In this document: positions 56,168 to 64,000 of the stretch, one piece after another
Numbering within the stretch: position 1 is the stretch's first letter
Layout of the letters: each line of letters opens with the position of its first letter
NCBI GenBank assembly: GCA_964406945.1
Contig: CAYOTO010000003.1
Location: 84,308 to 148,307 of the forward strand
Direction: 5' to 3'
Length of the DNA stretch: 64,000 bases
Source: UBA2266 sp964406945
GTDB lineage: Bacteria > Planctomycetota > Phycisphaerae > Sedimentisphaerales > Anaerobacaceae
Program-made: the position numbers and the translations under genes
Notes under the pieces: generated by a model
The model's input: only the letters and a program-made list of their open reading frames with translations
What the model was told of the DNA's origin: nothing
Databases searched by the model: none

Positions 56168-59100
56168 CTATTGCGCTAGAATCACATCCAGGTTTGTAAC
56201 TTGTGAGCCGTTAAGTTTGAAATCAACTCCTTCGGACTGGCCCAGGTCCCTGTTATATACCCGGCAGCGCCAATTTCCGGGCGGCAACCCCTTAAATTCA
56301 TAAATGCCGCTTTCGCTGCTCTCTCGGGCTATAAATATGGTTGCATACCTGTATGATCCGTCCGGCATTTCCACATCCAGGTACATCGAAATCTCCCGGA
56401 CGGGCTTTGCGGCTCCATCCTGTACCGTAAGCTGCAGGATGCAGGTCGATTCGGAAAGATCCAGGATAATCGGCCCAATGTCGGCTGCCTCTTCCAAATC
56501 GACCGTTCTGGCCGCACACGCTCCCCCGTAACTGCGGTTATGCTCGCCGCCATATCTGGTATATGAAATCAGATGACCGCCCGATGCGGCGTTTTTGAAC
56601 AGATAACGGCCTTCGTCGTCTGTCCTGATTGTTTTGACCCGGTCGGGCTCGGAATATCGGTTGTTGGCGAACATCTTCACTTCGGCCCCGGCCAACGCAC
56701 GCCCGTCCCGACCTATCAAAACGCCGCTCAAAGTGCCCGGTTTTTCCATAACCACTGTGTTGTCGGGATTAAAAATATACCGTCCGTCTGCTCGCTGTAC
56801 GATTGTCAGGCCTCTGCGTGCGATGAATCCGCCGGCCTTTACGTTCATTGAATGTATTCGTGCATCATGAAGTCCGGCATAACTGAATGCGCCGTTTGCA
56901 TCAGTTTTGACGCTGCCGACCTCGACGACTTCCTGGCCGCCCCGGGGTTTGTCTATGCGCGTGGTAAAACTCAGCACCGCCGCTTCGATTCCGTTTTCAC
57001 TGCTGTCGACCACGCGTCCGGAGAACGCCAATTCCACCGGCTCAGGGCTATCCGCCTGTTCGTACCAGTTCAGTACCTCGGCAATAAGTTCTTTCATTTG
57101 TCCTGCATTTCCTGGCATTTTCGAGCGGGTTTTGCCGTTCTCTTCAACTCCCAGCTCACCGAGATTAATGCCGTACCAGACGTTAAGATTTTGGATAACG
57201 TAAGAAACCTGCCAATACGATCCGTTTCGATAGATGTCATCGCTGGTCCATCGTCTGGTATCGACCTTTTCCAGAAGACTTCGGAGATACCGGATGAATG
57301 TCTTCGTTGCGACCTCTTTGTCCACCTCGCGTGCAATCTTCTCTCTCACATCGTTCCACGCAGACGAATTCATCCGGGCCAGTTCGACCGTGAAGAGTTC
57401 CGGCAGGCGGGCTATGGCCTGTGACCGGAGATTGTCGTCTTCGGGCATATTAGCGACGAGAATCATGCGCATTTTCATCCTGTCGGACAGCTTTTCGCAG
57501 TCGCCGGGACTGACTGAGGCGACGCTTCGCCAGCGCTCGAGCGCCGACCACCAGATATAGGGCCGATCGTCCCGGGAAAGGTCCCACAGGGCATTAGTGG
57601 TCGAATCGAGCTTGTGAGAGCCCAGATACCTTACCATAGCCTGCACGACCGAACCATCCGTCGTATTGAGCACAAGCTCCTTTATTTGCCGGACTTCATC
57701 GGGGTCCGGTTCCTTATAGTATCTGCTGATGGCGTAGGCGACCTCCCGCCCGGCGTTTAGATCTTGGCGATCTATGTGCCGGCGCTTGGGGCCTTTGCTT
57801 AACATTTCGACAGCAGCATCGAAGAACTCGGGCCAGTTGCCCATCAGGCCCAGCTTGATGCCGAATTGTCGCAAGTGTTTTATGCCGAGCCATTCAGTCG
57901 CCGCCCGGCGCAGCCGTATTTGATCGTCAGCGCTCAAATCGGTTACGTTAACACGAGTATCGCCGTGAGCCAGTGTGTCGACTACATTGCGAACATGCCA
58001 GTTGCCCCGTACGATATCAGCTACACTGATGGCTTCTTCGGCGGTCTTAATCTGGTACTGCTTCAGCTTTTCTGCGGATAATCCGGTCAGGTCCAACCTG
58101 CGGGCCATCTCGCCAAGATAGGGGGCGTAATTGTGTCCGGAGCCTCCGACATCCACACGCACGTCTTTGGCAATTACTTCGAAGGGTTCTTCCATTGCTA
58201 CGGCTGCTATGTCTTTTAACCTGAGCCCGGGTTGTAAGATGTGGAATTCAATTCGGGAGCCGTTCGTTCTATGGCTTGCGGATTTGACCCATGCCTGATA
58301 TCGCCGGCCTTCTGTGTCGTAGATCAGTATCGGAAGTTCGAGTCTTTTATCCGCGGTCAGCAGAAAACGCGCACCCTCCCAGAATGTTGAAAATGATTCC
58401 TTTCGCAGAACTTCCAACTTGATACTGCCCTCGTCGCCGGTCTTGAGGATATCGCCTTCGTTGAAGGGGCCTTCGAAAACAACTCCGGAATCGCCGCGAC
58501 CGCCGTGATAATACTGCAAAACCACGTCGACCCTCTCCACGTCTTTGCCGTAACTGGTCAGGCCGAGTACGCTGCGGCGGTATTCCTTCGGAATCTGTGC
58601 ATCGACGTAAGCGTACCGCTTGCCGCCGACGTTGACTACCTTCACAGGATTGCCAACGGTCTGGGACAGGATTCTGTCTGAGCCGGCTACTTTGACTACA
58701 GTCTTGTTGACAAACAGAAGGTTCTTCGCATCCGCCGGTATTTCGAAGATGAAGTCGCGTCTGAACACGTCCTTGCTCCAGAGAACCCGGCCGGGCAGCG
58801 GGTAAATGCGCTCGGCGATCTTGCGTCCCTTGGCATTCAGAATAATGTCCGATTCGTCGGGACAGACCCCCACGAACGAAATATCCAGAGGTCCTTCCGG
58901 TGGCGCGTAAGCGGCAGCGGCCCGTTCTTTTTCGCCTGATTCTTGCTCTTCGTTCTCGACGACGGCCTTGAACCGGACTTTAACGTTACCGGCGGCCTCG
59001 TCCATTTCGACGATCTCGAACACACCCCGGCCGCCTTCGCGTGTCTTATACACGTAGGCCGCCGGCAGATCGGCGGCGAATTTGCTGATATTGCCGTATC

Positions 59101-62100
59101 CGAGTCCCTGGTAGTCGAGGTCCTTTGCTTTTCTCACGTAGTCTGCAGTGATATCGGCCCATTTTTTGTCCACCGGCCTTTTCAGATAGCTCTGAATGCT
59201 TCCGACAAAGCAGGCCCGGCCGCTGAAATTCACCGACACATCCGCTCCGCTGTTATTCAGCCATTGCAGGAACTTCTTTTGGTCATGACGTTCTTTCATC
59301 CGCCCGGGCAAGGTGATGATTTCCGCCTTGTCGAGGTCTATAAGCGTGCCGGTGCGGTCCGGTGACTTCTTGATGTCGAATGCCGTCGCACTCGTGAAAC
59401 CGACGCCGCTTTTTGTCGAAGCCTTTCCTATGGAAAAAGTCCCGGACGCCCGGGTGCGGCCTACCCATAATCTGCCGTCGCCCCGGCGGCGTCTTTGTTT
59501 CGTGAGCACCTGACCCGGCGATTGGAAATAGAAAGAACACTCATACGTACCGTCCGGGATCTCAGGATAGCCTCCCAGCCTTGCGGTCCGCCGCATCGAC
59601 ACTCCGGTATCGAGTCTGGTGAACCATTTATCTTCAAAAGTTTGCGGATCCATATCGGCGGCGAGTCCTTCCAGGTCGGCCTGAACAGTCTGTCCGTCGC
59701 TGTTAACACTGCTGAAGACCACGCCATTATTGAAGTAATGGAATGCCGCCGAGCCCATTCTATCCGGGTCCAGTACGTACAGAGAATCAGTGTCGCGGTT
59801 GGTTACGGCGAACGTGTACTGGACCTCACCATGATCGAGTACCTTCACAGTATTAAGGGACACTTCCAATCCCTTGTGATATTTGCCTGCTTTCTTGAGT
59901 GTTTTGATAAGCTCGGGGTCCTCGGGCATGTTGTCTATCAGCAAGACATCCGCAGGCCACAAGTTGGGTGAATGATGTATCACAGGCACGTCCTCGGGCG
60001 GCGAAAAGGAAGAATAGCCCGTCCACAGAGCGCCGAGGTGGCGGGACTGCCCGTCGACAGCAATGACGAAGGGTTTCCCTTTGAGCGGAACCTCAACGGG
60101 TTCGACGGGACTGAGCAGATGCAGAGAGCCGGACGATGCGTCGAAAAGCTCGATGTTGCTCATGGAAATCCAGGGTGTCTGCTGTAGATTCAGGTCCGAC
60201 AGGGGTTTGTCTCTGGCGGTTTCGAAATTGATTTCTTTATCTTCCAGCAGGTAGATGTTCATGCCGTTTGAAGCGGCAGTCGCCGGTTTCATTTTCGCGA
60301 GGATGCCGCGGATCAGAGTGCGAAACTGCACCACCTCGGGCGTTTTGTCGCCGAATACTTCGTACTCACCGGCGAGCGTTTTCGGGCCCAGGGCGATGGA
60401 AAGATGCAGATGCACGAGGTCGGTTGCGAACATTTTTCCTTCATATTTGTTAAGCCGTTCGATCTTAAATTCTTTAAGCAGCCGCGCCAGCTCGTCAAGT
60501 TCAGGCTTTTTTAACACATATTCGAACCTGCCGTTGCCCACCGGTTCGTCGGATCGCAGACGGCTGCCGACGGCGGTTACATTACCTTTGCCGTCGATGC
60601 GGACGGCCATGTTACCGAAGAACATGCCGGCCTCGCGGTATTCGATCTCCATATCCTGCGTCCACGCGTCGGGCAGATCGGCCGAGGTAAGGCTGTCCTG
60701 GAACGGTGAATCCTCCCGCTCAACGGTGATCGGGTTGGCGTAGGCGTTGAGCGGCAGACTGGCGGGAACTTGCCGCTGAGTCGGAAGCTGAAGGAGCAAG
60801 TTCAGCTTTTTGTCCGCTTTTTCCGGCATGCGCCATCGCATGCGCTCGAGATAGACCAAGTCCTTTATGCTTTCGCCGGGTTCGAGCTGTCCGGCGGCCA
60901 TCTGCCAGGGCGTTATATGCGCGCCGATATACCCCTGCACGCCGACTCTCTCGCCGGACTGATCCGTCACCTTGAACGAGACAGGACTGAAGAGGTCGCT
61001 CAGGGGTATTGCACGGTCGCTTACGTTCTGAATCTCCAGTTCCAGCGGCACACTTCGGCCACGGCGGTAGACGATCACACCATCGGGACCAATCGCCGGC
61101 GACGTTACCCGCATTCGAAGGCCGTTCAACTTTTCGCCCCAAGGACTCATCTGTCCCGTCCGGCTCCGCTCGGCTTTGCCCAGTGAAAGCATGGCGACCG
61201 CTGTAAGAACGGTTCCGGCAAGCAGCCATGCGGCCCATCGGGACCCAAGTCTTATGTCGGCGCCGTCTGCTCCGAGCAGCCGCCGCACGCGCTTGCCAAG
61301 AGCCGACCCGTTTGCGGCTGCGCCCAGGCCGCCACTCACAGCCGCTCGCGATGTAAGTGCATCCTCGGCGATCCTGACCAGAGACGAGGCGTACTGGTCA
61401 GGCCTGCCTCCCATCTCCAGGACGAGGTCGTCGCAGCAGTTCTCCCGCTCGATTCGCATACGCCGCGAAACGAACCACACCGCCGGATGAAAAAACAACA
61501 GAGCTTCCACTATGCTCTGCAGGACGTTGACGAGCGGATCGAGTCGCTTGATATGTGCAAGTTCGTGTGCCAGAATCATCTCCGCCTGGTCGGTCGTCAG
61601 GCCGTTCGGGAACGACACGGGTAAGAGTATGATCGGTTTGATTGCTCCCACAACTGTCGGCGTGGCCACGGCGCGGCAGTACGCCACGGCCGGACGCAGT
61701 TTCATTCCGAAATGAGCGGCCTGGAGGCCGAGCGCCTTCAAGACAGATTCGTTTTCCACCGCGCGCGACAAATGTCGCAGCCGCTGTCCGCCGCCGAGCC
61801 CGACCACGAGCCGGCCCAACAGCAGGATCACGCCCGTCAGATAAGCAGCCGCCGCATAAGGGACCAGCGACCGCCACTGGAAGGAATCGTCGGCGGGTAG
61901 CGACGTGTACAAGGGCATTGCAGGTTGCGCTTCATTACGGTAGGGGGGCTCGGCTTCTTCAGCCGGAGTTTCCACGTAAATCAGTTCAGCGGTGGACTCT
62001 GAAAATGACCCGGTCTCGATTGCCTCTTGCTGAACGGGGTGTGCGCCGACATAACTTGAGGTTCTTTCAGTTTCGGTGCCTGTTGTCGCGTATGTCAACA

Positions 62101-62290
62101 GCACACAGCAGACCATCACCGCCATTGCGGCTGAGTAGATTTTGTAGCGTGCGCGTGAAGACTGCCTGCCTGCCAGGCGGACAAGCACCAGCGCGATAAG
62201 CGCCACCGCCGTGCCCTGCCAGAGAAAGTGAGCCGATGTCAGGACGAACCGCACGCACAGGTCGCAGTTAAATATTTCAAGCAGTTCCAT
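56168..62290 (-). CDS. Giant M56 (BlaR1/MecR1-type) membrane peptidase sensor
   Basis: The protein is 2040 aa, over three times the usual BlaR1 length. Membrane helices lie near 15-40, 50-70, 145-170 and about 350-365. Between the third and fourth is the M56 gluzincin site HELAH (242-246) and ERENCCDD (281-288), facing the cytoplasm. The very large rest is expected outside: beta-rich domains, a GxSVPLELEIQN-type domain (about 400-500), an alpha-helical HEAT-like part (about 1480-1640), and three carboxypeptidase-regulatory-like sandwiches (about 1755-2040). It starts 2 nt after blaI with AGGAG inside blaI. By analogy it senses an external signal and cleaves BlaI. The ligand is unknown. Confidence 0.88.
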   Translation of the reverse strand: MELLEIFNCDLCVRFVLTSAHFLWQGTAVALIALVLVRLAGRQSSRARYKIYSAAMAVMVCCVLLTYATTGTETERTSSYVGAHPVQQEAIETGSFSESTAELIYVETPAEEAEPPYRNEAQPAMPLYTSLPADDSFQWRSLVPYAAAAYLTGVILLLGRLVVGLGGGQRLRHLSRAVENESVLKALGLQAAHFGMKLRPAVAYCRAVATPTVVGAIKPIILLPVSFPNGLTTDQAEMILAHELAHIKRLDPLVNVLQSIVEALLFFHPAVWFVSRRMRIERENCCDDLVLEMGGRPDQYASSLVRIAEDALTSRAAVSGGLGAAANGSALGKRVRRLLGADGADIRLGSRWAAWLLAGTVLTAVAMLSLGKAERSRTGQMSPWGEKLNGLRMRVTSPAIGPDGVIVYRRGRSVPLELEIQNVSDRAIPLSDLFSPVSFKVTDQSGERVGVQGYIGAHITPWQMAAGQLEPGESIKDLVYLERMRWRMPEKADKKLNLLLQLPTQRQVPASLPLNAYANPITVEREDSPFQDSLTSADLPDAWTQDMEIEYREAGMFFGNMAVRIDGKGNVTAVGSRLRSDEPVGNGRFEYVLKKPELDELARLLKEFKIERLNKYEGKMFATDLVHLHLSIALGPKTLAGEYEVFGDKTPEVVQFRTLIRGILAKMKPATAASNGMNIYLLEDKEINFETARDKPLSDLNLQQTPWISMSNIELFDASSGSLHLLSPVEPVEVPLKGKPFVIAVDGQSRHLGALWTGYSSFSPPEDVPVIHHSPNLWPADVLLIDNMPEDPELIKTLKKAGKYHKGLEVSLNTVKVLDHGEVQYTFAVTNRDTDSLYVLDPDRMGSAAFHYFNNGVVFSSVNSDGQTVQADLEGLAADMDPQTFEDKWFTRLDTGVSMRRTARLGGYPEIPDGTYECSFYFQSPGQVLTKQRRRRGDGRLWVGRTRASGTFSIGKASTKSGVGFTSATAFDIKKSPDRTGTLIDLDKAEIITLPGRMKERHDQKKFLQWLNNSGADVSVNFSGRACFVGSIQSYLKRPVDKKWADITADYVRKAKDLDYQGLGYGNISKFAADLPAAYVYKTREGGRGVFEIVEMDEAAGNVKVRFKAVVENEEQESGEKERAAAAYAPPEGPLDISFVGVCPDESDIILNAKGRKIAERIYPLPGRVLWSKDVFRRDFIFEIPADAKNLLFVNKTVVKVAGSDRILSQTVGNPVKVVNVGGKRYAYVDAQIPKEYRRSVLGLTSYGKDVERVDVVLQYYHGGRGDSGVVFEGPFNEGDILKTGDEGSIKLEVLRKESFSTFWEGARFLLTADKRLELPILIYDTEGRRYQAWVKSASHRTNGSRIEFHILQPGLRLKDIAAVAMEEPFEVIAKDVRVDVGGSGHNYAPYLGEMARRLDLTGLSAEKLKQYQIKTAEEAISVADIVRGNWHVRNVVDTLAHGDTRVNVTDLSADDQIRLRRAATEWLGIKHLRQFGIKLGLMGNWPEFFDAAVEMLSKGPKRRHIDRQDLNAGREVAYAISRYYKEPDPDEVRQIKELVLNTTDGSVVQAMVRYLGSHKLDSTTNALWDLSRDDRPYIWWSALERWRSVASVSPGDCEKLSDRMKMRMILVANMPEDDNLRSQAIARLPELFTVELARMNSSAWNDVREKIAREVDKEVATKTFIRYLRSLLEKVDTRRWTSDDIYRNGSYWQVSYVIQNLNVWYGINLGELGVEENGKTRSKMPGNAGQMKELIAEVLNWYEQADSPEPVELAFSGRVVDSSENGIEAAVLSFTTRIDKPRGGQEVVEVGSVKTDANGAFSYAGLHDARIHSMNVKAGGFIARRGLTIVQRADGRYIFNPDNTVVMEKPGTLSGVLIGRDGRALAGAEVKMFANNRYSEPDRVKTIRTDDEGRYLFKNAASGGHLISYTRYGGEHNRSYGGACAARTVDLEEAADIGPIILDLSESTCILQLTVQDGAAKPVREISMYLDVEMPDGSYRYATIFIARESSESGIYEFKGLPPGNWRCRVYNRDLGQSEGVDFKLNGSQVTNLDVILAQ

Positions 62291-62292
62291 GG

Positions 62293-62682
62293 TTACTCCT
62301 GCCTCGCTTTCTCGGCTATCAACTGTCGAAGTTCGGCCAGTTCCGCTTCATCGATGTCGCCGGTTTCGAGCAGATTGACCATGGCGGCAACTCTGGACCC
62401 GCTGAACGCCCTGTCGACAAGGTCTCCGAGCATGTCCGACTGAGTGCCTTCGGCAGTCACGGCCGCCTCGTATATGTGCGACCTGCCGTTGCGGCGCCGC
62501 TTGAGATAGCCTTTGTCACACATGATGCCCATCATCGTCATGACGGACGTGTGCGCGAGCTTGCGAAAATCCCTGGCCAGCGCCCGGCGGACGTGCGAAA
62601 CGCTGCACCGGCCGTCCCGCCACAGCACCTTGAGTATCTCCAGCTCCAACTCGGTCGGATATTTCGACGATCTCCTTGCCAT
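62293..62682 (-). CDS. BlaI/MecI/CopY-family transcriptional repressor
   Basis: The protein is 129 aa with GGAGA before the ATG. The winged-helix region fits the family: PTELELEILKVLWRDGRCSVSHVRRAL, HTSVMTMMGIMCDKGYLKRR, RSHIYEAAVT, followed by the dimerisation part FSGSRVAAMVNLLE. BlaI proteins bind palindromes over their own promoter until cut by the partner M56 peptidase, which here is encoded 2 nt downstream. Palindromes of the right kind lie at 62728-62794. No beta-lactamase gene is linked, so the target regulon is unknown. Confidence 0.93.
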   Translation of the reverse strand: MARRSSKYPTELELEILKVLWRDGRCSVSHVRRALARDFRKLAHTSVMTMMGIMCDKGYLKRRRNGRSHIYEAAVTAEGTQSDMLGDLVDRAFSGSRVAAMVNLLETGDIDEAELAELRQLIAEKARQE

Positions 62683-62727
62683 AGCCTGTCTCCAAATGTC
62701 CGGCTGCCTGGGGAAGCACCGTATCTA

Positions 62728-62794
62728 CTAATTCTTTAGAAGATTAGACGAAATTGCGAGCCGTTTCGTCAATACAAATACTAATAAATTAGTA
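62728..62794 (-). promoter_or_regulatory. Promoter and triple-palindrome operator of the blaI-M56 unit
   Basis: On the minus strand TTGACG (62772-62767), an 18-bp spacer and TCTAAT (62748-62743) form a promoter. TACTAAT-aa-ATTAGTA (62779-62794) lies just upstream of the -35, CTAAT-N10-ATTAG (62728-62747) overlaps the -10, and GACGAAA-N10-TTTCGTC (62747-62770) spans the promoter. The CTAAT/ATTAG half-sites are the likely BlaI targets. Confidence 0.6.
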
Positions 62795-62857
62795 ATACAG
62801 ATGGTGGTTGAGTTGTAAGTCGTTGTCTGGAAAGATGTTGGCGTGTGTAAAACTTTT

Positions 62858-62880
62858 GTAAAAAAGGCGAAGTTTGCCTG
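62858..62880 (-). terminator. Weak intrinsic terminator of the right-edge gene
   Basis: On the minus strand AGGC-aaacttc-GCCT is followed by TTTTTAC, about 35 bp after the stop codon of the right-edge gene. The stem is only 4 bp. Confidence 0.35.
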
Positions 62881-62914
62881 AAATCGGTGCGAATATACGC
62901 AGGTTGTCGCTATG

Positions 62915-64000
62915 CTACCGCGTTTCCGCGAGCGACGCTTCATCGACCAGCAGGGCCATCCTGAGCCGCAGCATCTCAACCACTTCGACCATGGTGGCCT
63001 CTTTGCCGACGTTATCGATGAGCCTGCCGAGTCGCCATTTTCCGCCGCTGCGCCGAAGGTAATAGACCAACATCTGATCTGTCGGCGCGTTGCGGGTTAT
63101 TCCCACGGCCTCATCGCCGAAGACCCGGTACTGTTCGCACCTGCCGATATCAATTCCTTTGGCCCGGCACTCGTGCAGGGCTTTCCGAAGCCGGGCCATA
63201 GCATCGGCGGCCGAACCGCTTTGTGCCGTCATCCACCCGGTTTCGGCTGTCTGCTCTATCTTGTTCATATCTCCGCTTTCGACGGCGGCCCAGAACGCGT
63301 CTATCGCTGCCTGTAATTGCCTTTCTGCGTTCGACGCGACAGATTCGGGTGCATTTGTCTGACTCGGCTGATCCGGAATATATGGCTTTACTTCGGTACT
63401 CAATTTTTTGGCGGGGATGACCAGCAGCATGTTGGAACCGGCCTCGCGAAGACCCCAGTTCCTGACGCGGAACATGTGTTCGACGATACTCCAGGCTGTC
63501 ATCTTTCCGCCGGGCATCGGGATCGTTTCATTTTCGATTGCGGCATCAGCCGAAAAGCTTACGCTCGTTGCCGCCGTGAGAACCTCGCAGATTTCAGCGG
63601 CGCTGTAATCTCTGTTCCGCAAATCCACCATGCGGTCGAAAGTGTGCATCTTGACCTCAGCAGGGCCGTCAATCTCCGGGATGCCGGGTTCCACCTCAAT
63701 TTTATCGCCTTGTTCGAGTTCGACGGCTGCGGAACTGACAGCCATCACAACATTTGCATTTGCCATGGAGAAGACAGAGTAACCGCCAGGCGGAAAATTT
63801 CTGACCATGAAGAGGCCCCCCGGTTCGACAGGCCCATAGAACATGGTCTGCTGTTGTATTCGGCCCAGCCGCGCGTCTTCCACATGATAGAGCCTGCCCA
63901 TGTCCCAGACGCACAGATCCACATTTTTGCTCACACATACCATACCCCGTACAGGCTTGTCCTTGACAAGCTTGTCAAATGCATCCTGCGGCGTTTTCAA
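62915..64000 (-). CDS. C-terminal part of a large protein with secretin-N-like and NTF2-like domains (partial)
   Basis: The reading frame is open from the right edge, so the N-terminus is missing; 361 residues are visible. They begin with a carboxypeptidase-regulatory-like sandwich (FMVRNFPPGGYSVFS). A short segment then resembles the STN domain of secretins and TonB receptors (NRDYSAAEICEVLTAATSVSF...RVRNWGLREAGSNMLLVIP). Last comes an NTF2/SnoaL-like domain (about 230-345, ALQAAIDAFW-type helix, GKWRLGRLID). The regulatory-like sandwich resembles those in the neighbouring M56 protein, so this may be another extracytoplasmic sensor. Function unknown. Confidence 0.6.
   Translation of the reverse strand: MKTPQDAFDKLVKDKPVRGMVCVSKNVDLCVWDMGRLYHVEDARLGRIQQQTMFYGPVEPGGLFMVRNFPPGGYSVFSMANANVVMAVSSAAVELEQGDKIEVEPGIPEIDGPAEVKMHTFDRMVDLRNRDYSAAEICEVLTAATSVSFSADAAIENETIPMPGGKMTAWSIVEHMFRVRNWGLREAGSNMLLVIPAKKLSTEVKPYIPDQPSQTNAPESVASNAERQLQAAIDAFWAAVESGDMNKIEQTAETGWMTAQSGSAADAMARLRKALHECRAKGIDIGRCEQYRVFGDEAVGITRNAPTDQMLVYYLRRSGGKWRLGRLIDNVGKEATMVEVVEMLRLRMALLVDEASLAETR

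Overview
The window looks like chromosomal DNA of a saccharolytic planctomycete, most likely a Phycisphaerae/Sedimentisphaerales-type bacterium. This rests on family content: exported methyltransferase-fold plus PQQ-type propeller proteins, a BlaI + M56 peptidase pair with a very large sensor, a Tat-exported sugar isomerase/epimerase-like protein, a fused pyruvate dehydrogenase E1, a TorF-type porin beside Amt, and many polysaccharide-degrading genes. The assignment is inference. I saw no rRNA, tRNA, CRISPR array, insertion sequence or phage gene. All large genes are intact except those cut by the two window edges.

Layout. (1) 0-22 kb, polysaccharide use and surface functions: a signal-peptide gene leaving the left edge, two tandem secreted methyltransferase-fold/propeller proteins, a PL11 rhamnogalacturonan lyase with a hemolysin III-type membrane protein, a ThuA-like protein, a clan-J-like glycosidase, an AlkP-superfamily phosphodiesterase, an AlgI-type MBOAT O-acyltransferase with its SGNH partner, a TIM-barrel glycosidase-like protein, an M14 carboxypeptidase, a Tat-exported epimerase-like protein and a GH32 fructosidase. 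(2) 22.2-37.5 kb, nitrogen assimilation: a NifA/NtrC-like sigma54 activator, a textbook -24/-12 promoter, a TorF-type porin, Amt, GlnK, then gltB-gltD-carB-carA. Four near-identical 12-bp palindromes (consensus TACAATTTTGTA) lie in two pairs, one over the activator's own promoter and one 124-154 bp upstream of the predicted sigma54 transcription start.

(3) 37.6-54.4 kb, deoxyhexose catabolism, all on the minus strand. Reading 5' to 3': rhaB, a PHP-domain protein, an unusual zinc dehydrogenase with two Rossmann-like halves, a GH172/DUF2961 protein, rhaA, an NCS1-like permease and a bifunctional rhamnulose-1-phosphate aldolase/dehydrogenase, closed by an intrinsic terminator. A second unit (fused PDH E1, E2, fucI) starts from its own promoter and ends in another terminator. 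Together with the PL11 lyase this gives a route from rhamnogalacturonan to DHAP, lactate and acetyl-CoA. (4) 54.4-64 kb: folC with a promoter that predicts a leaderless mRNA, a 2040-residue M56 (BlaR1-type) membrane peptidase with its BlaI repressor and a palindromic operator region, and a gene running off the right edge.

The best candidates for undescribed biology are the palindrome/sigma54 nitrogen regulon, the dehydrogenase with duplicated Rossmann halves, the giant M56 sensor, and the pair of exported methyltransferase-fold propeller proteins.
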